A stretch of DNA of 64,000 nucleotides from the NCBI GenBank assembly GCA_040399685.1, contig JBBART010000013.1, positions 70,625 through 134,624 on the forward strand, read 5' to 3'. The notes beneath the pieces are model-generated. The model worked only from the letters and a program-made list of their open reading frames with translations. It had not been told where the DNA came from and ran no database searches. The position numbers and the translations under genes are program-made. Below are positions 25,970 through 34,312 of this stretch, piece by piece. The first letter of the stretch is position 1, and every line of letters begins with the position of its first letter. The DNA comes from CAIQQQ01 sp040399685. Lineage in GTDB: Bacteria; Pseudomonadota; Alphaproteobacteria; Acetobacterales; Acetobacteraceae.

Positions 25970-26535
25970 GCGGCGTCTCCCTGCGGTTTGCCACAACGGT
26001 AAAGCACGTGGCGGGCCAACGCGTGGCCGGCGGGCACGAAGGGGTGATCGAAATCATCGTTCGCGTCGTATGTCATACCGATTTTGCGCATGACGCCCTG
26101 CGAGGGGGTGTTGATGGCGGCGGTGAAGGCGACGATTTCGGACAGTCCAAGCCGGTTGAACCCATCGTCCAACGCCGCCCTGGCAGCCTCGGCGCAATAG
26201 CCGTGCCGCCACCAGTGTGCGCCGAGCGTCCAGACCGCCTCCACCGCGGGCGCGCACGGCACGGCATCGGGCACATGCGCCAGGCCGACAAAGCCGATCA
26301 GCGGCGCCACGCCGGGGGCCTCGACGGCCCACACGCCGAAGCCGTTCCGGTCGATATGCGCCTGGGTGCGCGCCACCCAGGCATCGGATTGTGCCCTTGT
26401 GCGGGTGATGTGGAAGAATCGCATCACCTCCGGATCGGCGGTGATCTTGGCCACTGGGGCGAGGTCGCTTTCGCGCCAGTGCCGCAAAATCAGGCGGTTG
26501 GTGGTGATGGTGAAGGGAGGCGAGACATCCGGCAT
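25966..26535 (-). CDS. GNAT-family N-acetyltransferase (RimJ-like)
   Basis: About 189 aa from ATG 26535 (MPDVSPPFTITTNRLILRHW). It shows the TNRLILRHWRESDL opening of the RimJ/RimL class, a central beta hairpin (GFGVWAVEAPGVAPLIGFVGL) and the acetyl-CoA-binding turn (WRHGYCAEAARAALDDGF) corresponding to motif A, with Gly-Tyr-like pyrophosphate loop. The reaction moves acetyl from acetyl-CoA to an amine; the substrate is unknown. It is the first gene of a coupled pair with the HDAC-like gene (ATGA overlap). Confidence 0.9.
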   Translation of the reverse strand: MPDVSPPFTITTNRLILRHWRESDLAPVAKITADPEVMRFFHITRTRAQSDAWVARTQAHIDRNGFGVWAVEAPGVAPLIGFVGLAHVPDAVPCAPAVEAVWTLGAHWWRHGYCAEAARAALDDGFNRLGLSEIVAFTAAINTPSQGVMRKIGMTYDANDDFDHPFVPAGHALARHVLYRCGKPQGDAA

Positions 26536-26600
26536 TGCGCGCAAAACTCCTTGCCCGCCAGGATCGCATGTGACCGGCGGGCAGGGAAGCGCCTCCTGAT

Positions 26601-26909
26601 TCAGTCTTGCCTGTGGGTGCCCAGCTTGTTCACCTGCCCATGAAGCGTTGTCATGGAGTTGGAGAGCGCACGCACGCCGGTGTTCAGCGCTGCCAGGGCG
26701 CCGCGCCACTTCGTCACGGCTTCACGTTGCTCGGCCAAGGCGACATCCAGTGACGCCAGGGCTCGGCGGAGGCGGTCCGTCGGGTGCTCTGGTGCTGCCA
26801 CCGCCTGGACTGGTTCCGGTTCGGTCGGCGCTGTCAGAACGATACCTGGAAACGCAATGATCTGCGCGGATGGCCGCACCAATTCCGTTTCGCGATGGGG
26901 TTCTTGCAT
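26601..26909 (-). CDS. Small hypothetical protein with helical C-terminus
   Basis: About 102 aa. I start at ATG 26909 (MQEPHRETELV), where AGGA lies 8 bases upstream; ATG 26918 is too close to that site. A Pro/Ala-rich N-terminal half precedes a predicted long helix (LRRALASLDVALAEQREAV then GVRALSNSMTTLHGQV), possibly a coiled coil. No domain recognised. An AT-rich region with AAGAT..ATCTT arms (26933-26946) upstream is a likely promoter zone. It stands alone between the GNAT and DUF3429 genes. Confidence 0.6.
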   Translation of the reverse strand: MQEPHRETELVRPSAQIIAFPGIVLTAPTEPEPVQAVAAPEHPTDRLRRALASLDVALAEQREAVTKWRGALAALNTGVRALSNSMTTLHGQVNKLGTHRQD

Positions 26910-27005
26910 GTCGAACATCCTGTCTCAGTTAAAAGATTAATATCTTAAAAAAGATCGAGGATCACGCAGAAAATTAACGATTGGGTAAGTTTTTGGCGCC
27001 GCCCA

Positions 27006-27494
27006 TCAGAAGGCGATGGTTGCGCCGAGCAGCCGAAGCGCCAACGCGGTGCCGAGCGTCATCACCACCAACACGCTCAAAATCCAGCGTAAAATCATAT
27101 ATCCGTCCGGAACCAGCCCGGCTTTGGCCCAGCGTGCCTCGACGCCGACGGTGGCGATAAAGCCGGCGGTCAGCAACGCCAGCCCCAGTTCGGAAAGTTG
27201 CAAAAGCCCCAGGATCACCGAAGTCCACCCGATCAGCGACGGCACGATTGCTAGCGCCAGCCGTACGGTGATCGAAGGGCGCAAGGCGGATGCGGCCGAG
27301 CGTGGGGCCGCCAGGGCAAAGCCCCAATGCACGGCGCCGACAAAGGACAGGATCAACGCCCCATAGGCCAGCAGGGCCGGCAGGCCGAGGCTGGCGGCCT
27401 CACCGGGCGACACGGCGGCGACACCGCAGGCGATAAATGGCAGCACGCCGGCCACTCCCAACACATAGGCGATCGCTGGCAGGCGCGGGGACAT
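27006..27494 (-). CDS. DUF3429-family inner-membrane protein
   Basis: About 162 aa. ATG 27494 (MSPRLPAIAYVLGVAG) is the start that keeps the first membrane segment complete. Five or so hydrophobic segments are visible, among them PAIAYVLGVAGVLPFIACG, LLAYGALILSFVGAVHWGFA and WTSVILGLLQLSELGLALLT, with the conserved GAVHWGFA turn typical of DUF3429. Function of the family is unknown. It is divergent from the CNNM/CBS-domain gene. Confidence 0.85.
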   Translation of the reverse strand: MSPRLPAIAYVLGVAGVLPFIACGVAAVSPGEAASLGLPALLAYGALILSFVGAVHWGFALAAPRSAASALRPSITVRLALAIVPSLIGWTSVILGLLQLSELGLALLTAGFIATVGVEARWAKAGLVPDGYMILRWILSVLVVMTLGTALALRLLGATIAF

Positions 27495-27561
27495 ATGCAA
27501 ACTCCTGTGTCGCTGCGCCATGCACGATGGCGCCGGGCGATGTATGGTAGCGGAAATCAGT

Positions 27562-28872
27562 ATGGGCATTGTTATGGATTTCGCATTCGAAGTCTTCGTG
27601 GTGGTGCTGCTCATCGTGCTCAATGGGCTGTTTTCGTTGGGCGAACTGGCGTTGGTGTCGGCAAACCGCGCAAGGCTGACCGTGCTGGAGCGCAAAGGAT
27701 GGCCCGGAGCGCGGCAGGCGCGCATTCTGGCGGAGGATTCGCAACGCTTCCTGCCGACCGTGCAGGTTGGCATCACCGGGGTCAGCATCCTGTCCGGCGT
27801 GTTCGGCGGCGCCCGCCTGGCCGGGCGGCTGGAGCCGGTGCTGGACGAGATTCCGCTGCTGCACCCATTTGCCGGCAGCCTGTCGCTGGCCATCGTGGTG
27901 CTGTTGATCACCTACCTTACGCTGGTGCTGGGCGAACTGGTGCCGAAGCAGTTGGCGTTGCGTCACCCGGAGGTGCTGGCCTCGGCCGTTGCCCGACCGC
28001 TGGGATGGATCTCGCGGGCGGCGCGGCCGGCGATCTGGGTCTTGAGCGCATCCTCATCCTTGGTGCTGCGCGCGTTCGGCGCCCACCGAGCGGGGCGGAC
28101 GACCGTGACGGAAGAAGAATTGCGCGCCCTGCTGCTGGAAGGCGAGGAGACCGGCGTGCTGGAATCCGAGGAGCGCGACATGATCGAGCGGGTGTTGCGC
28201 CTGGCGGACAAGCCGGTCCGGGCCATCATGACGCCACGGAACGAACTCGCCTGGATCGATCGCACCGATCCCGCCAGCGATATCGCCGTCACTTTGAAAT
28301 CAGCGTCACATGCGCGCTTCGTGGTCTGTGACGGGGCGGTGGACAATGTGGTGGGCATTGTTCAGGCCAAGGACATCCTCGACCGTATCTTGGATGGCAA
28401 GGAGTTGTCGATCGACGCGGTGCTGCGCCAGCCGATGGTGATGCCCGATACCGTCACAGCGCTGGACGCGCTGGAGCGCCTGAAGGCCGACCCGCTGGGT
28501 CTGGCCTTGGTGATGGACGAATATGGCAGCTTCGAAGGCGTGGTGACCGCCGCCGACGTGCTGGAAGCGATCGTGGGCGATGCGGAAGTGGTTTCCACCA
28601 CGCCGGGCGAGGGCGTGGAACAGGCTGACGGCACGTTCTTGCTGGACGGCATGACGCCGGTGGATGAGTTGAAGGCGCGGCTGGAACTGCCCGATCTTCC
28701 CGCCGAAGGCAGCTATCACACGCTGGCCGGGCTCATGCTCGCTTTGTTGCGCCGGGTGCCGCGCAACGGCGACCGGATTGTGTTCGGCGGCTGGCTGTTC
28801 GAAATCCTGGAGATGGACGGCCGGCGCGTTGATCGGGTTCGTGCCAGCCGGGAGGCGCTGGCGGAAGGTTGA
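27562..28872 (+). CDS. CNNM/TlyC-type CBS-domain membrane protein (hemolysin family)
   Basis: About 436 aa. An N-terminal DUF21 membrane domain (VVVLLIVLNGLFSLGELAL; then QVGITGVSILSGVFGGARL; VLLITYLTLVLGELVPKQLA) is followed by two CBS repeats (RVLRLADKPVRAIMTPRNEL, then QPMVMPDTVTALDALERL) and a CorC-HlyC-like C-terminal domain (GVEQADGTFLLDGMTPVDEL). The family transports or senses Mg2+/divalent ions; the name hemolysin is historical. ATG 27562 has GGAA eight bases upstream; longer in-frame starts at 27520 or 27544 are possible. Confidence 0.9.
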   Translation: MGIVMDFAFEVFVVVLLIVLNGLFSLGELALVSANRARLTVLERKGWPGARQARILAEDSQRFLPTVQVGITGVSILSGVFGGARLAGRLEPVLDEIPLLHPFAGSLSLAIVVLLITYLTLVLGELVPKQLALRHPEVLASAVARPLGWISRAARPAIWVLSASSSLVLRAFGAHRAGRTTVTEEELRALLLEGEETGVLESEERDMIERVLRLADKPVRAIMTPRNELAWIDRTDPASDIAVTLKSASHARFVVCDGAVDNVVGIVQAKDILDRILDGKELSIDAVLRQPMVMPDTVTALDALERLKADPLGLALVMDEYGSFEGVVTAADVLEAIVGDAEVVSTTPGEGVEQADGTFLLDGMTPVDELKARLELPDLPAEGSYHTLAGLMLALLRRVPRNGDRIVFGGWLFEILEMDGRRVDRVRASREALAEG

Positions 28873-28876
28873 GCGA

Positions 28877-29404
28877 TCAGGTGCGGTTGGCGCTGCGCTC
28901 GATCAAATCCTGTGGCACCCATGCCCGCACGAGCATCCATTTGCCGCCGCGCAACTCCATGCGCAGTCGCAAATGGCCTTCGTCAGGGTCCGCGTTGCGC
29001 ACGGTGATGGTGAAAACGCGTGGGCTTTCGAAGAACGCCCAGTCGAAACACGCGAACGGGTTGGCATTGACCTCGCCAGGGCGCATCTGGCGCATCACCG
29101 CGACCAGGTTCTGCGGCGTGACCTCACGCTCGACCGCCGTTTCGGCGATGCCGCTGACGAACGACGCGCCGAACGGGGGCAGGGCGTTGCTGGCAAGCTG
29201 GGCCTGCATCGGCCCGATAATGCCGTCCGAAATATCTTCCTTCAGCCCGTCCCGCACCATCTTCCAGTCCACGCCGCGTTCCAGGGCCAGCGTGTCGCCA
29301 CGCTGGAGCGCTGCCTCAAGCTGCCACAGGGCAACGTAGGGCGACACCATATAGGCGAGCGTGAACAGAACAAAGAAGCATGAGCCAACATGGCGAGTTC
29401 GCAT
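28877..29404 (-). CDS. DUF2939-domain membrane-anchored protein
   Basis: About 175 aa. An N-terminal helix (FFVLFTLAYMVSPYVALW) anchors the protein, followed by LEAALQRGDTLALERGVDW and a periplasmic alpha/beta domain with SNALPPFGASFVSGIAETAV. That order matches DUF2939, of unknown function. ATG 29404 (MRTRHVGSCFF) is preferred to 29449, which would put a polar tail in front of the helix. It lies convergent with the CBS-domain gene, 4 bases away. Confidence 0.8.
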   Translation of the reverse strand: MRTRHVGSCFFVLFTLAYMVSPYVALWQLEAALQRGDTLALERGVDWKMVRDGLKEDISDGIIGPMQAQLASNALPPFGASFVSGIAETAVEREVTPQNLVAVMRQMRPGEVNANPFACFDWAFFESPRVFTITVRNADPDEGHLRLRMELRGGKWMLVRAWVPQDLIERSANRT

Positions 29405-29545
29405 TGGATCAGACCACCTGGATTCTAGGATGCAGTTTCGGTCAGGCAAACGCGGGCGAGTGTGTGCACATTGTATCGTGGCACATCTTTCTTAACAAAG
29501 TATGTCTTGTCGACATCTTGATGCAGATCAGAGCGCCGAGGCCGA

Positions 29546-30028
29546 TCAGCCGGCGGTCTGATCACGTTTGGCGAAGGGCACCGCGAATTGGGGTTCTGTG
29601 TCCCACGGGAACAAGATCCAGGTGTCTTGAGACACCTCCGTGATGAAGCTGTCCACCAACGGGCGGCCCGCCGGCTTGGCGTAGATGGTGGCAAAATGCG
29701 CCGCCGGCAGGAGAGCACGCACCACGCGGGCGGTGGCGCCGGTGTCCACCAGATCGTCGATGATCAGAAAGCCGGTGCCATCGCCGGCGGCGGCGGGCAG
29801 CTTGGTCACCTTGGGGGCGCCCATTTCCTCCTCGTCATAGGTGACGACGCACACCGTCTCGATCAGCCGCACTTCCAACTCGCGCGCGATGATCGCTGCC
29901 GGAATCAGGCCGCCGCGGGTGATGGCCACCACGCCGCGAAACGGCCCGTGCTTCATCAGGCGCCACGCCAGCGCCCGTGCGTCCCTGTGAAGCTGGTCCC
30001 ATGTCACTGTGTAATAATGCGCGGCCAT
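29546..30028 (-). CDS. gpt: Xanthine-guanine phosphoribosyltransferase
   Basis: About 160 aa purine salvage enzyme that makes XMP or GMP from the free base and PRPP. The PRPP loop is FLIIDDLVDTGATARVV; the flexible region RGGLIPAAIIARELEVRLIE and the base-contacting WILFPWDTEPQFAVPF match XGPRT, not HGPRT. It is translationally coupled to csaA upstream, whose stop shares the A of this ATG. Confidence 0.95.
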   Translation of the reverse strand: MAAHYYTVTWDQLHRDARALAWRLMKHGPFRGVVAITRGGLIPAAIIARELEVRLIETVCVVTYDEEEMGAPKVTKLPAAAGDGTGFLIIDDLVDTGATARVVRALLPAAHFATIYAKPAGRPLVDSFITEVSQDTWILFPWDTEPQFAVPFAKRDQTAG

Positions 30029-30360
30029 CAGAACATTCTTCCGCCGTTGGGCACGGTTTGATCGGGCGCCAGCAGCACCACTTCGCCGTGTGCATCCGGA
30101 ACGCCGAGGGTCAGCACCTCGCTGATGAACGGGCCGATCTGGCGTGGCGGAAAGTTCACCACCGCCACCACCTGCCGCCCGAGCAGTGTTTCGGGCGTGT
30201 AATGCACGGTGATCTGGGCGGAGGAGCGCTTGATGCCCAGTTCCGGCCCGAAATCGATCTCCAGCTTGAACGCAGGCTTGCGTGCCTTCGGGAACGGCTG
30301 CACGCCGATGATGGTGCCAACCCTGATGTCCAGCACGTCGAAGTCGTCAATTGTGGCCAC
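30028..30360 (-). CDS. csaA: tRNA-binding protein / CsaA
   Basis: About 110 aa, one EMAP-II-like OB fold. It reads FDVLDIRVGTIIGVQPFPKA, then FKLEIDFGPELGIKRSSAQI, then VNFPPRQIGPFISEVLTLG, the family pattern of a dimeric tRNA- or RNA-binding and chaperone-like protein. The first codon ATG follows a short minus-strand leader. The stop overlaps the gpt start by one base, so both come from the same mRNA. Confidence 0.93.
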   Translation of the reverse strand: MATIDDFDVLDIRVGTIIGVQPFPKARKPAFKLEIDFGPELGIKRSSAQITVHYTPETLLGRQVVAVVNFPPRQIGPFISEVLTLGVPDAHGEVVLLAPDQTVPNGGRMF

Positions 30361-30464
30361 TGCACCGGGTATCCTTGCTTTTCAGGATACTCGTTCCCCC
30401 GGCGACGGTTGCCAATGGGGGGGCTGCGTGCAAGCGTCTCTGCCTTGATATTGGACATAAATTC

Positions 30465-32051
30465 ATGCGCGACTTCCACTTCCCGGGCCGAAGCCCGGTG
30501 ATCTCCACCAACGGCATGGCGGCCACCTCGATGCCAGGCGCCACCCTCGCGGCGCTGGACGTGCTGCGCGCCGGCGGCAACGCGCTGGATGCGGCGATTG
30601 CGGCCGTGGCGGTGCTGTGCGTGATCGAGCCGGCTTCGACCGGCATCGGCGGCGATTGCTTTTGCCTTTATGCGCCGGCCGGCAAGGAGCCTGTGGCGCT
30701 GAACGGCTCAGGCCGTGCGCCGGCAGCCGCCACAATCGATTTCTATGAGTCGATCCAGATGCGCGAGCCGGACCCGATGTCCGCCCATTCCGTCACCATC
30801 CCCGGCGCCATTTCGGCGTGGGAGACGCTGCTCGCCGCCCACGGCACCAAGGGGCTGGACGAGTTGCTGCGCCCGGCGATCGGCTATGCCGAGGGCGGCC
30901 ACGCCATCACGCCGCGCGTCGCCACCGACTGGGCCGGCAGCGAGGCAAAGTTGCGCAAGGGCGGCGCGCTGCCGTTCCTGCCTGTGCCGAAAGTGGGCGA
31001 CGTGTTCCGCCAGCCGGAACTGGCCGCCACGCTGAAGGCCATCGCCGCCCGCGGCAGCCGCGCTTTCTATGAGGGTGAGGTCGCCGCCGACATGGTGGCC
31101 ACGTTGCGCGCCCGTGGCGGCCTGCACACCGAGGCCGATTTTGCCGCCGGCCGTACCGCTGCCGAGTTCGTCGCTCCCATCCACACCGATTTCCGTGGCA
31201 ACGAAGTCTGGCAATGCCCGCCCAACGGCTCCGGCATGATCGTGCTGATGCTGCTTGGCCTGCTGCGTGGCTGGGACCCGGTGGCCGATGGTCCATTGAG
31301 CGTCACCCGCCTGCACCGCCATATCGAGGCCGCGCGCCTCGCGTATCGGGACCGCGACGCGTTCCTGTGCGATCCGTCGCAGGTGGAAGTCGATGTTCAG
31401 CGCCTGACCAGCCCTGCCTATCTGGACAGCCTGCGTGCGCTGATCCGCGACGACAAGGCGATGGATACGATGCCGATGCCCGGCGAGGCGATGCTGCCGC
31501 CGCACAAGGACACAGTCTATCTGTCGGTGGTCGATCGCGACGGCAATGCCTGCAGCTTCATCAACTCGTTGTTCGAGGGCTTTGGCTCCGGCATCTGGGC
31601 GCCGAAATCTGGCGTGATGATGCAAAATCGCGGCTATGGCTTCAACATGGAGCGTGGCCACCCAAACTGCATCGCGCCGAACAAGCGGCCGATGCACACC
31701 ATCATCCCCGGCATGGTGACGAAAAACGGTCGTGCGGTGATGCCGTATGGCGTGATGGGCGGGCATTTCCAGCCGATGGGCCAGACGCTGTTCCTGGCCA
31801 ACCACTTCGATTACGGCCTGGATATCCAGGAAGCCATCGACCTGCCGCGCATCTTCCCGCGCAATGGCCGGGTACAGGCGGAACGCGGGATTCCTGGCGA
31901 TGTCATCGCCGGCCTGACCAAGCTGGGCCACGCGGTCGATATCATCGACAAGCCGCATGGCGGTGGCCAGGCGATCTGGATCGACCATGATCGCGGCGTG
32001 CTGATCGGCGGCTCCGATCCGCGCAAGGACGGCATGGCGCTGGGTTACTGA
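30465..32051 (+). CDS. Gamma-glutamyltransferase family protein, cytoplasmic (YwrD-like)
   Basis: About 528 aa without a signal peptide, starting MRDFHFPGRSPVISTNGMA at ATG 30465. Large-subunit motif GGNALDAAIAAVAVLCVIEP precedes GIGGDCFCLYAP; the small-subunit nucleophile Thr is in the TVYLSVVDRDGNACSFINS block; GGHFQPMGQTLFLANH follows. This is the cytosolic branch seen in YwrD-like proteins, which hydrolyse or transfer gamma-glutamyl compounds other than periplasmic glutathione. It differs from the exported ggt at 18900. A strong hairpin begins 8 bases after its stop. Confidence 0.9.
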   Translation: MRDFHFPGRSPVISTNGMAATSMPGATLAALDVLRAGGNALDAAIAAVAVLCVIEPASTGIGGDCFCLYAPAGKEPVALNGSGRAPAAATIDFYESIQMREPDPMSAHSVTIPGAISAWETLLAAHGTKGLDELLRPAIGYAEGGHAITPRVATDWAGSEAKLRKGGALPFLPVPKVGDVFRQPELAATLKAIAARGSRAFYEGEVAADMVATLRARGGLHTEADFAAGRTAAEFVAPIHTDFRGNEVWQCPPNGSGMIVLMLLGLLRGWDPVADGPLSVTRLHRHIEAARLAYRDRDAFLCDPSQVEVDVQRLTSPAYLDSLRALIRDDKAMDTMPMPGEAMLPPHKDTVYLSVVDRDGNACSFINSLFEGFGSGIWAPKSGVMMQNRGYGFNMERGHPNCIAPNKRPMHTIIPGMVTKNGRAVMPYGVMGGHFQPMGQTLFLANHFDYGLDIQEAIDLPRIFPRNGRVQAERGIPGDVIAGLTKLGHAVDIIDKPHGGGQAIWIDHDRGVLIGGSDPRKDGMALGY

Positions 32052-32058
32052 GGACAAG

Positions 32059-32089
32059 GGGCGGGGTAAGCGTTGTGCTTACCCCGCCC
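32059..32089 (+). repeat. Perfect hairpin after the cytosolic GGT gene
   Basis: GGGCGGGGTAAGC (32059-32071) is the exact complement of GCTTACCCCGCCC (32077-32089), loop GTTGT. No T-run follows. It may end transcription, but the GTAGGGCGGGGTAAGC style resembles dispersed REP palindromes. It also marks the left border of the lpxB remnant region. Confidence 0.65.
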
Positions 32090-32190
32090 TACACGCCGTC
32101 GATGACTGCGAGAACCTCGGCGGCTGCAGCGGCCGAGGGCAGAATGTTGGCCGGTCGCAGGCTGTCCATCACCGCGCGCCGATTCTGGGC
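32089..32190 (-). pseudogene. Remnant: 3' end of a second lpxB copy
   Basis: The frame ending with a stop at 32089 reads RAVMDSLRPANILPSAAAA then AEVLAVIDGV. The end of the intact lpxB at 33179 reads RAVMDSLRPEGTLPSAAAA then AEIISVIA. A stretch of 26 bases is identical (32153-32178 and 33237-33262). Both copies lie on the minus strand about 1.08 kb apart. Only the last ~30 codons exist here; upstream the DNA becomes the antisense of a Gfo/Idh tail. It cannot encode a working enzyme. Confidence 0.75.
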
Positions 32191-32412
32191 ACTGGCGGGT
32201 GGAAGATCGAGGAGATCACCTGGAAGGATCACCACACGCTGGAAGCCGAGCACGCTGCCTTTGCCGCGAGCATTCTGGAGGGCGCGCCGGTATTGGTGGA
32301 CGCGGTGGCTGGGCGGCGGGCGTTGGCGGCGGCGATCGAGGTGGCGGAGCCGATGGCGCAGTCTCGGGCTATTGCCGAGGCGAGTGGGTTGATTGTGCCG
32401 AAGGGGAGATGA
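32191..32412 (+). pseudogene. Remnant: C-terminal tail of a Gfo/Idh/MocA oxidoreductase
   Basis: The plus-strand frame ending TGA 32410-32412 reads GWKIEEITWKDHHTLEAEHA, followed by AFAASILEGAPVLVDAVAGR and ALAAAIEVAEPMAQSRAIAE, the usual C-terminal helices of this family, including the subgroup often encoded next to lpxI/lpxB. There is no start and the N-terminal 250 or so residues are missing. It is joined head-to-head to the lpxB remnant, so both pieces are truncated at the same junction near 32190. Confidence 0.65.
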
Positions 32413-32633
32413 TTTTAGGGAGGGTAAGTGTAGCGCCATCTGCCAGCAACGCATGGTGTGGCTGGATGGGTGATGCTGCGCTCACCCAACCTCGTTGCCA
32501 TCGGACCGCACCATCGATTTTTGCCCGACCGCCAAGGCCCGACCAACAGATTGCACACTCACTGTTATCTACAGGTCGTATCGGCGACGAATATCAACCA
32601 AACCGAAAAATTATTACTTTGTTTGCTAATAAA

Positions 32634-32996
32634 TTATTGTTTCGTTAAGTTAATTGTGAAGCTGCACTCACGGTTCAGCGTTTGTCCGACGATCTTGTTT
32701 CCAGAGACAACGCCTTTTATTGTCGCACTACCAATCTGTCCGTTAAAATTTCCAGACTTATCGATTGGCAGAAGACCACTTGTCACGAGGCCGGATGGTG
32801 AGCCGATGCGCCATTCGAGCGCGTTGTTTTTAACCTCCCTTTTCAATTGAGAGCCTGTGCAGCCCCTATCGACACCCTTACTTTCTCCAACGTAAACGCC
32901 ATCAAAATTGGTTTCCTGAGAAAAAGCGGTCCCCGTTAAAATTGAGTAAAGCATAAAGGAGAAAACAGCATTCCGTAATTTTTTGTTCGGCTTCAT
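32634..32996 (-). CDS. Hypothetical exported protein, AT-rich
   Basis: A 120-residue protein with a signal peptide (MKPNKKLRNAVFSFMLYSILTG then AFSQ) and a mature part rich in Gly, Asn and Ser (FDGVYVGESKGVDRGCTGSQ; GNFNGQIGSATIKGVVSGNK). Two Cys, in RGCTGSQ and NRECSF, may form a disulfide. Ribosome site AGGAGG is at 7-12 bases before ATG 32996. Base composition is much lower in GC than its neighbours. No family recognised; the short DGVYVGE start resembles small secreted beta-strand proteins. Lies in a scar next to the partial lpxB copy. Confidence 0.7.
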   Translation of the reverse strand: MKPNKKLRNAVFSFMLYSILTGTAFSQETNFDGVYVGESKGVDRGCTGSQLKREVKNNALEWRIGSPSGLVTSGLLPIDKSGNFNGQIGSATIKGVVSGNKIVGQTLNRECSFTINLTKQ

Positions 32997-33178
32997 GTCA
33001 CTACCTCCTAGTTTGATCCAGAAGGTGATGTTTTGAAAATATAAAATTCAAGAAAAATATGGATGTAACCCAAATGTTCTATTTGTTTTCATTTAGTTAA
33101 ATTCAGTTTTCTATTTTTATTTTGATCAGAAATTTTGTACCGTGTGTTGATATTTTTCGAGGCCAGGCGTTTTCTGAA

Positions 33179-34312
33179 CTACGCGATTACTGATATTATC
33201 TCGGCCGCTGCGGCTGCCGAGGGGAGGGTGCCTTCAGGTCGCAGGCTGTCCATCACCGCGCGGAAACCGCAGCACTGAGCCTGGGCTGCGGCTTGATCCC
33301 GCATGAGATGGGCCACCGTCTCTGACAGGCGCCTGGGGTTGCAGTCCTGCTGCAACAGTTCGGGCACCAGTTCCCGCCCGGCGAGCAGATTGACCATCGC
33401 CACATACGGGATCTTGATCATCCGTCGTGCAATCGCCGCCGTTATCGGGTTGACGCGGTAGGTGACAGCCATCGGCACGCCGGCCAGCGCCAGTTCCAGT
33501 GTGGAGGTGCCGGATTTGGTCAGGGCCACCGAGGCTGCTGCATAGGAATCGTGCTTGTCGTCAAGGTCGGTGACGATCACCGGCTGCACCGGCCAAGCGG
33601 CGGTGGCCTTGCGCACCGTATCGGCCACGGCGCTGGCGACCGGCACCACCGGCACCAGGCCGGGGATTTGATCGGCCAGCAACGCGAGGGTTTCGCCGAA
33701 CACTGGGAGCAGGCGCGGCACCTCGCTGCGGCGGCTGCCGGGCATCAGGATCAGCACCTTGGCGTCGTCGGCCACGCCGTGACGGGCGCGGAAGCGGGCG
33801 GCATCGCCTTGGTCGGCGCCGGATTCCAGCACCGGGTGGCCGACGAAGCGGCCCTCGATGCCGTGCTGGGCGAACCAGTCCGGCTCGAATGGCAGCAGGC
33901 ACAGCAGGCGGTCCCACAGACCGGGGAATTCGTGCACGCGCTTGGGCTTCCAGGCCCAGACCTGGGGGGCGACGTAATGCACGCGGCGGATGTCGGGGAT
34001 CTGTTTCAGCACGCGCAGGGTGAAGCCGGGGCTGTCGATGGTGACGACCACATCGGGCCTGCGGGCGCGGATGTCGGCGATGGCGTTGTGCAGCAGGCGG
34101 CGCAGGCGGCGGATGCGGGGCAGCACTTCCAGCAGGCCCATCACCGCCAGCTCGTGCATGGGGAACAGCGTGTCGAACCCGAGTTCGGCCATGCGGGGGC
34201 CGCCGATGCCGGTGAAGTGCAGATCGGGCCGGATGTCGCGCAGGGCGCGGATCAGGCGGGCGCCGAGAACGTCGCCGCTTTGTTCGCCGGCGATGATGTA
34301 GACCAATGTCAT
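33179..34312 (-). CDS. lpxB: Lipid-A-disaccharide synthase
   Basis: About 377 aa glycosyltransferase (GT19), joining UDP-diacylglucosamine with lipid X at the inner membrane. It opens VYIIAGEQSGDVLGARLIRA with the family AGExSGD motif, then FTGIGGPRMAELGF, DVVVTIDSPGFTLRV, YVAPQVWAWKPKRV and ILMPGSRRSEVPR. The C-terminal half has SGTSTLELALAGVPM. Length is typical. It is not in the usual fabZ-lpxA-lpxI cluster; here it is the last gene of a three-gene unit with nitrilase and GNAT genes, each overlapping by about 4 bases. Its 3' end is duplicated at 32089. Confidence 0.95.
   Translation of the reverse strand: MTLVYIIAGEQSGDVLGARLIRALRDIRPDLHFTGIGGPRMAELGFDTLFPMHELAVMGLLEVLPRIRRLRRLLHNAIADIRARRPDVVVTIDSPGFTLRVLKQIPDIRRVHYVAPQVWAWKPKRVHEFPGLWDRLLCLLPFEPDWFAQHGIEGRFVGHPVLESGADQGDAARFRARHGVADDAKVLILMPGSRRSEVPRLLPVFGETLALLADQIPGLVPVVPVASAVADTVRKATAAWPVQPVIVTDLDDKHDSYAAASVALTKSGTSTLELALAGVPMAVTYRVNPITAAIARRMIKIPYVAMVNLLAGRELVPELLQQDCNPRRLSETVAHLMRDQAAAQAQCCGFRAVMDSLRPEGTLPSAAAAAEIISVIA

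Noticed and set aside
32412..32633. Possible gene right of the Gfo/Idh remnant
   Set aside because: The only frames are short, without ribosome sites or recognisable sequence.
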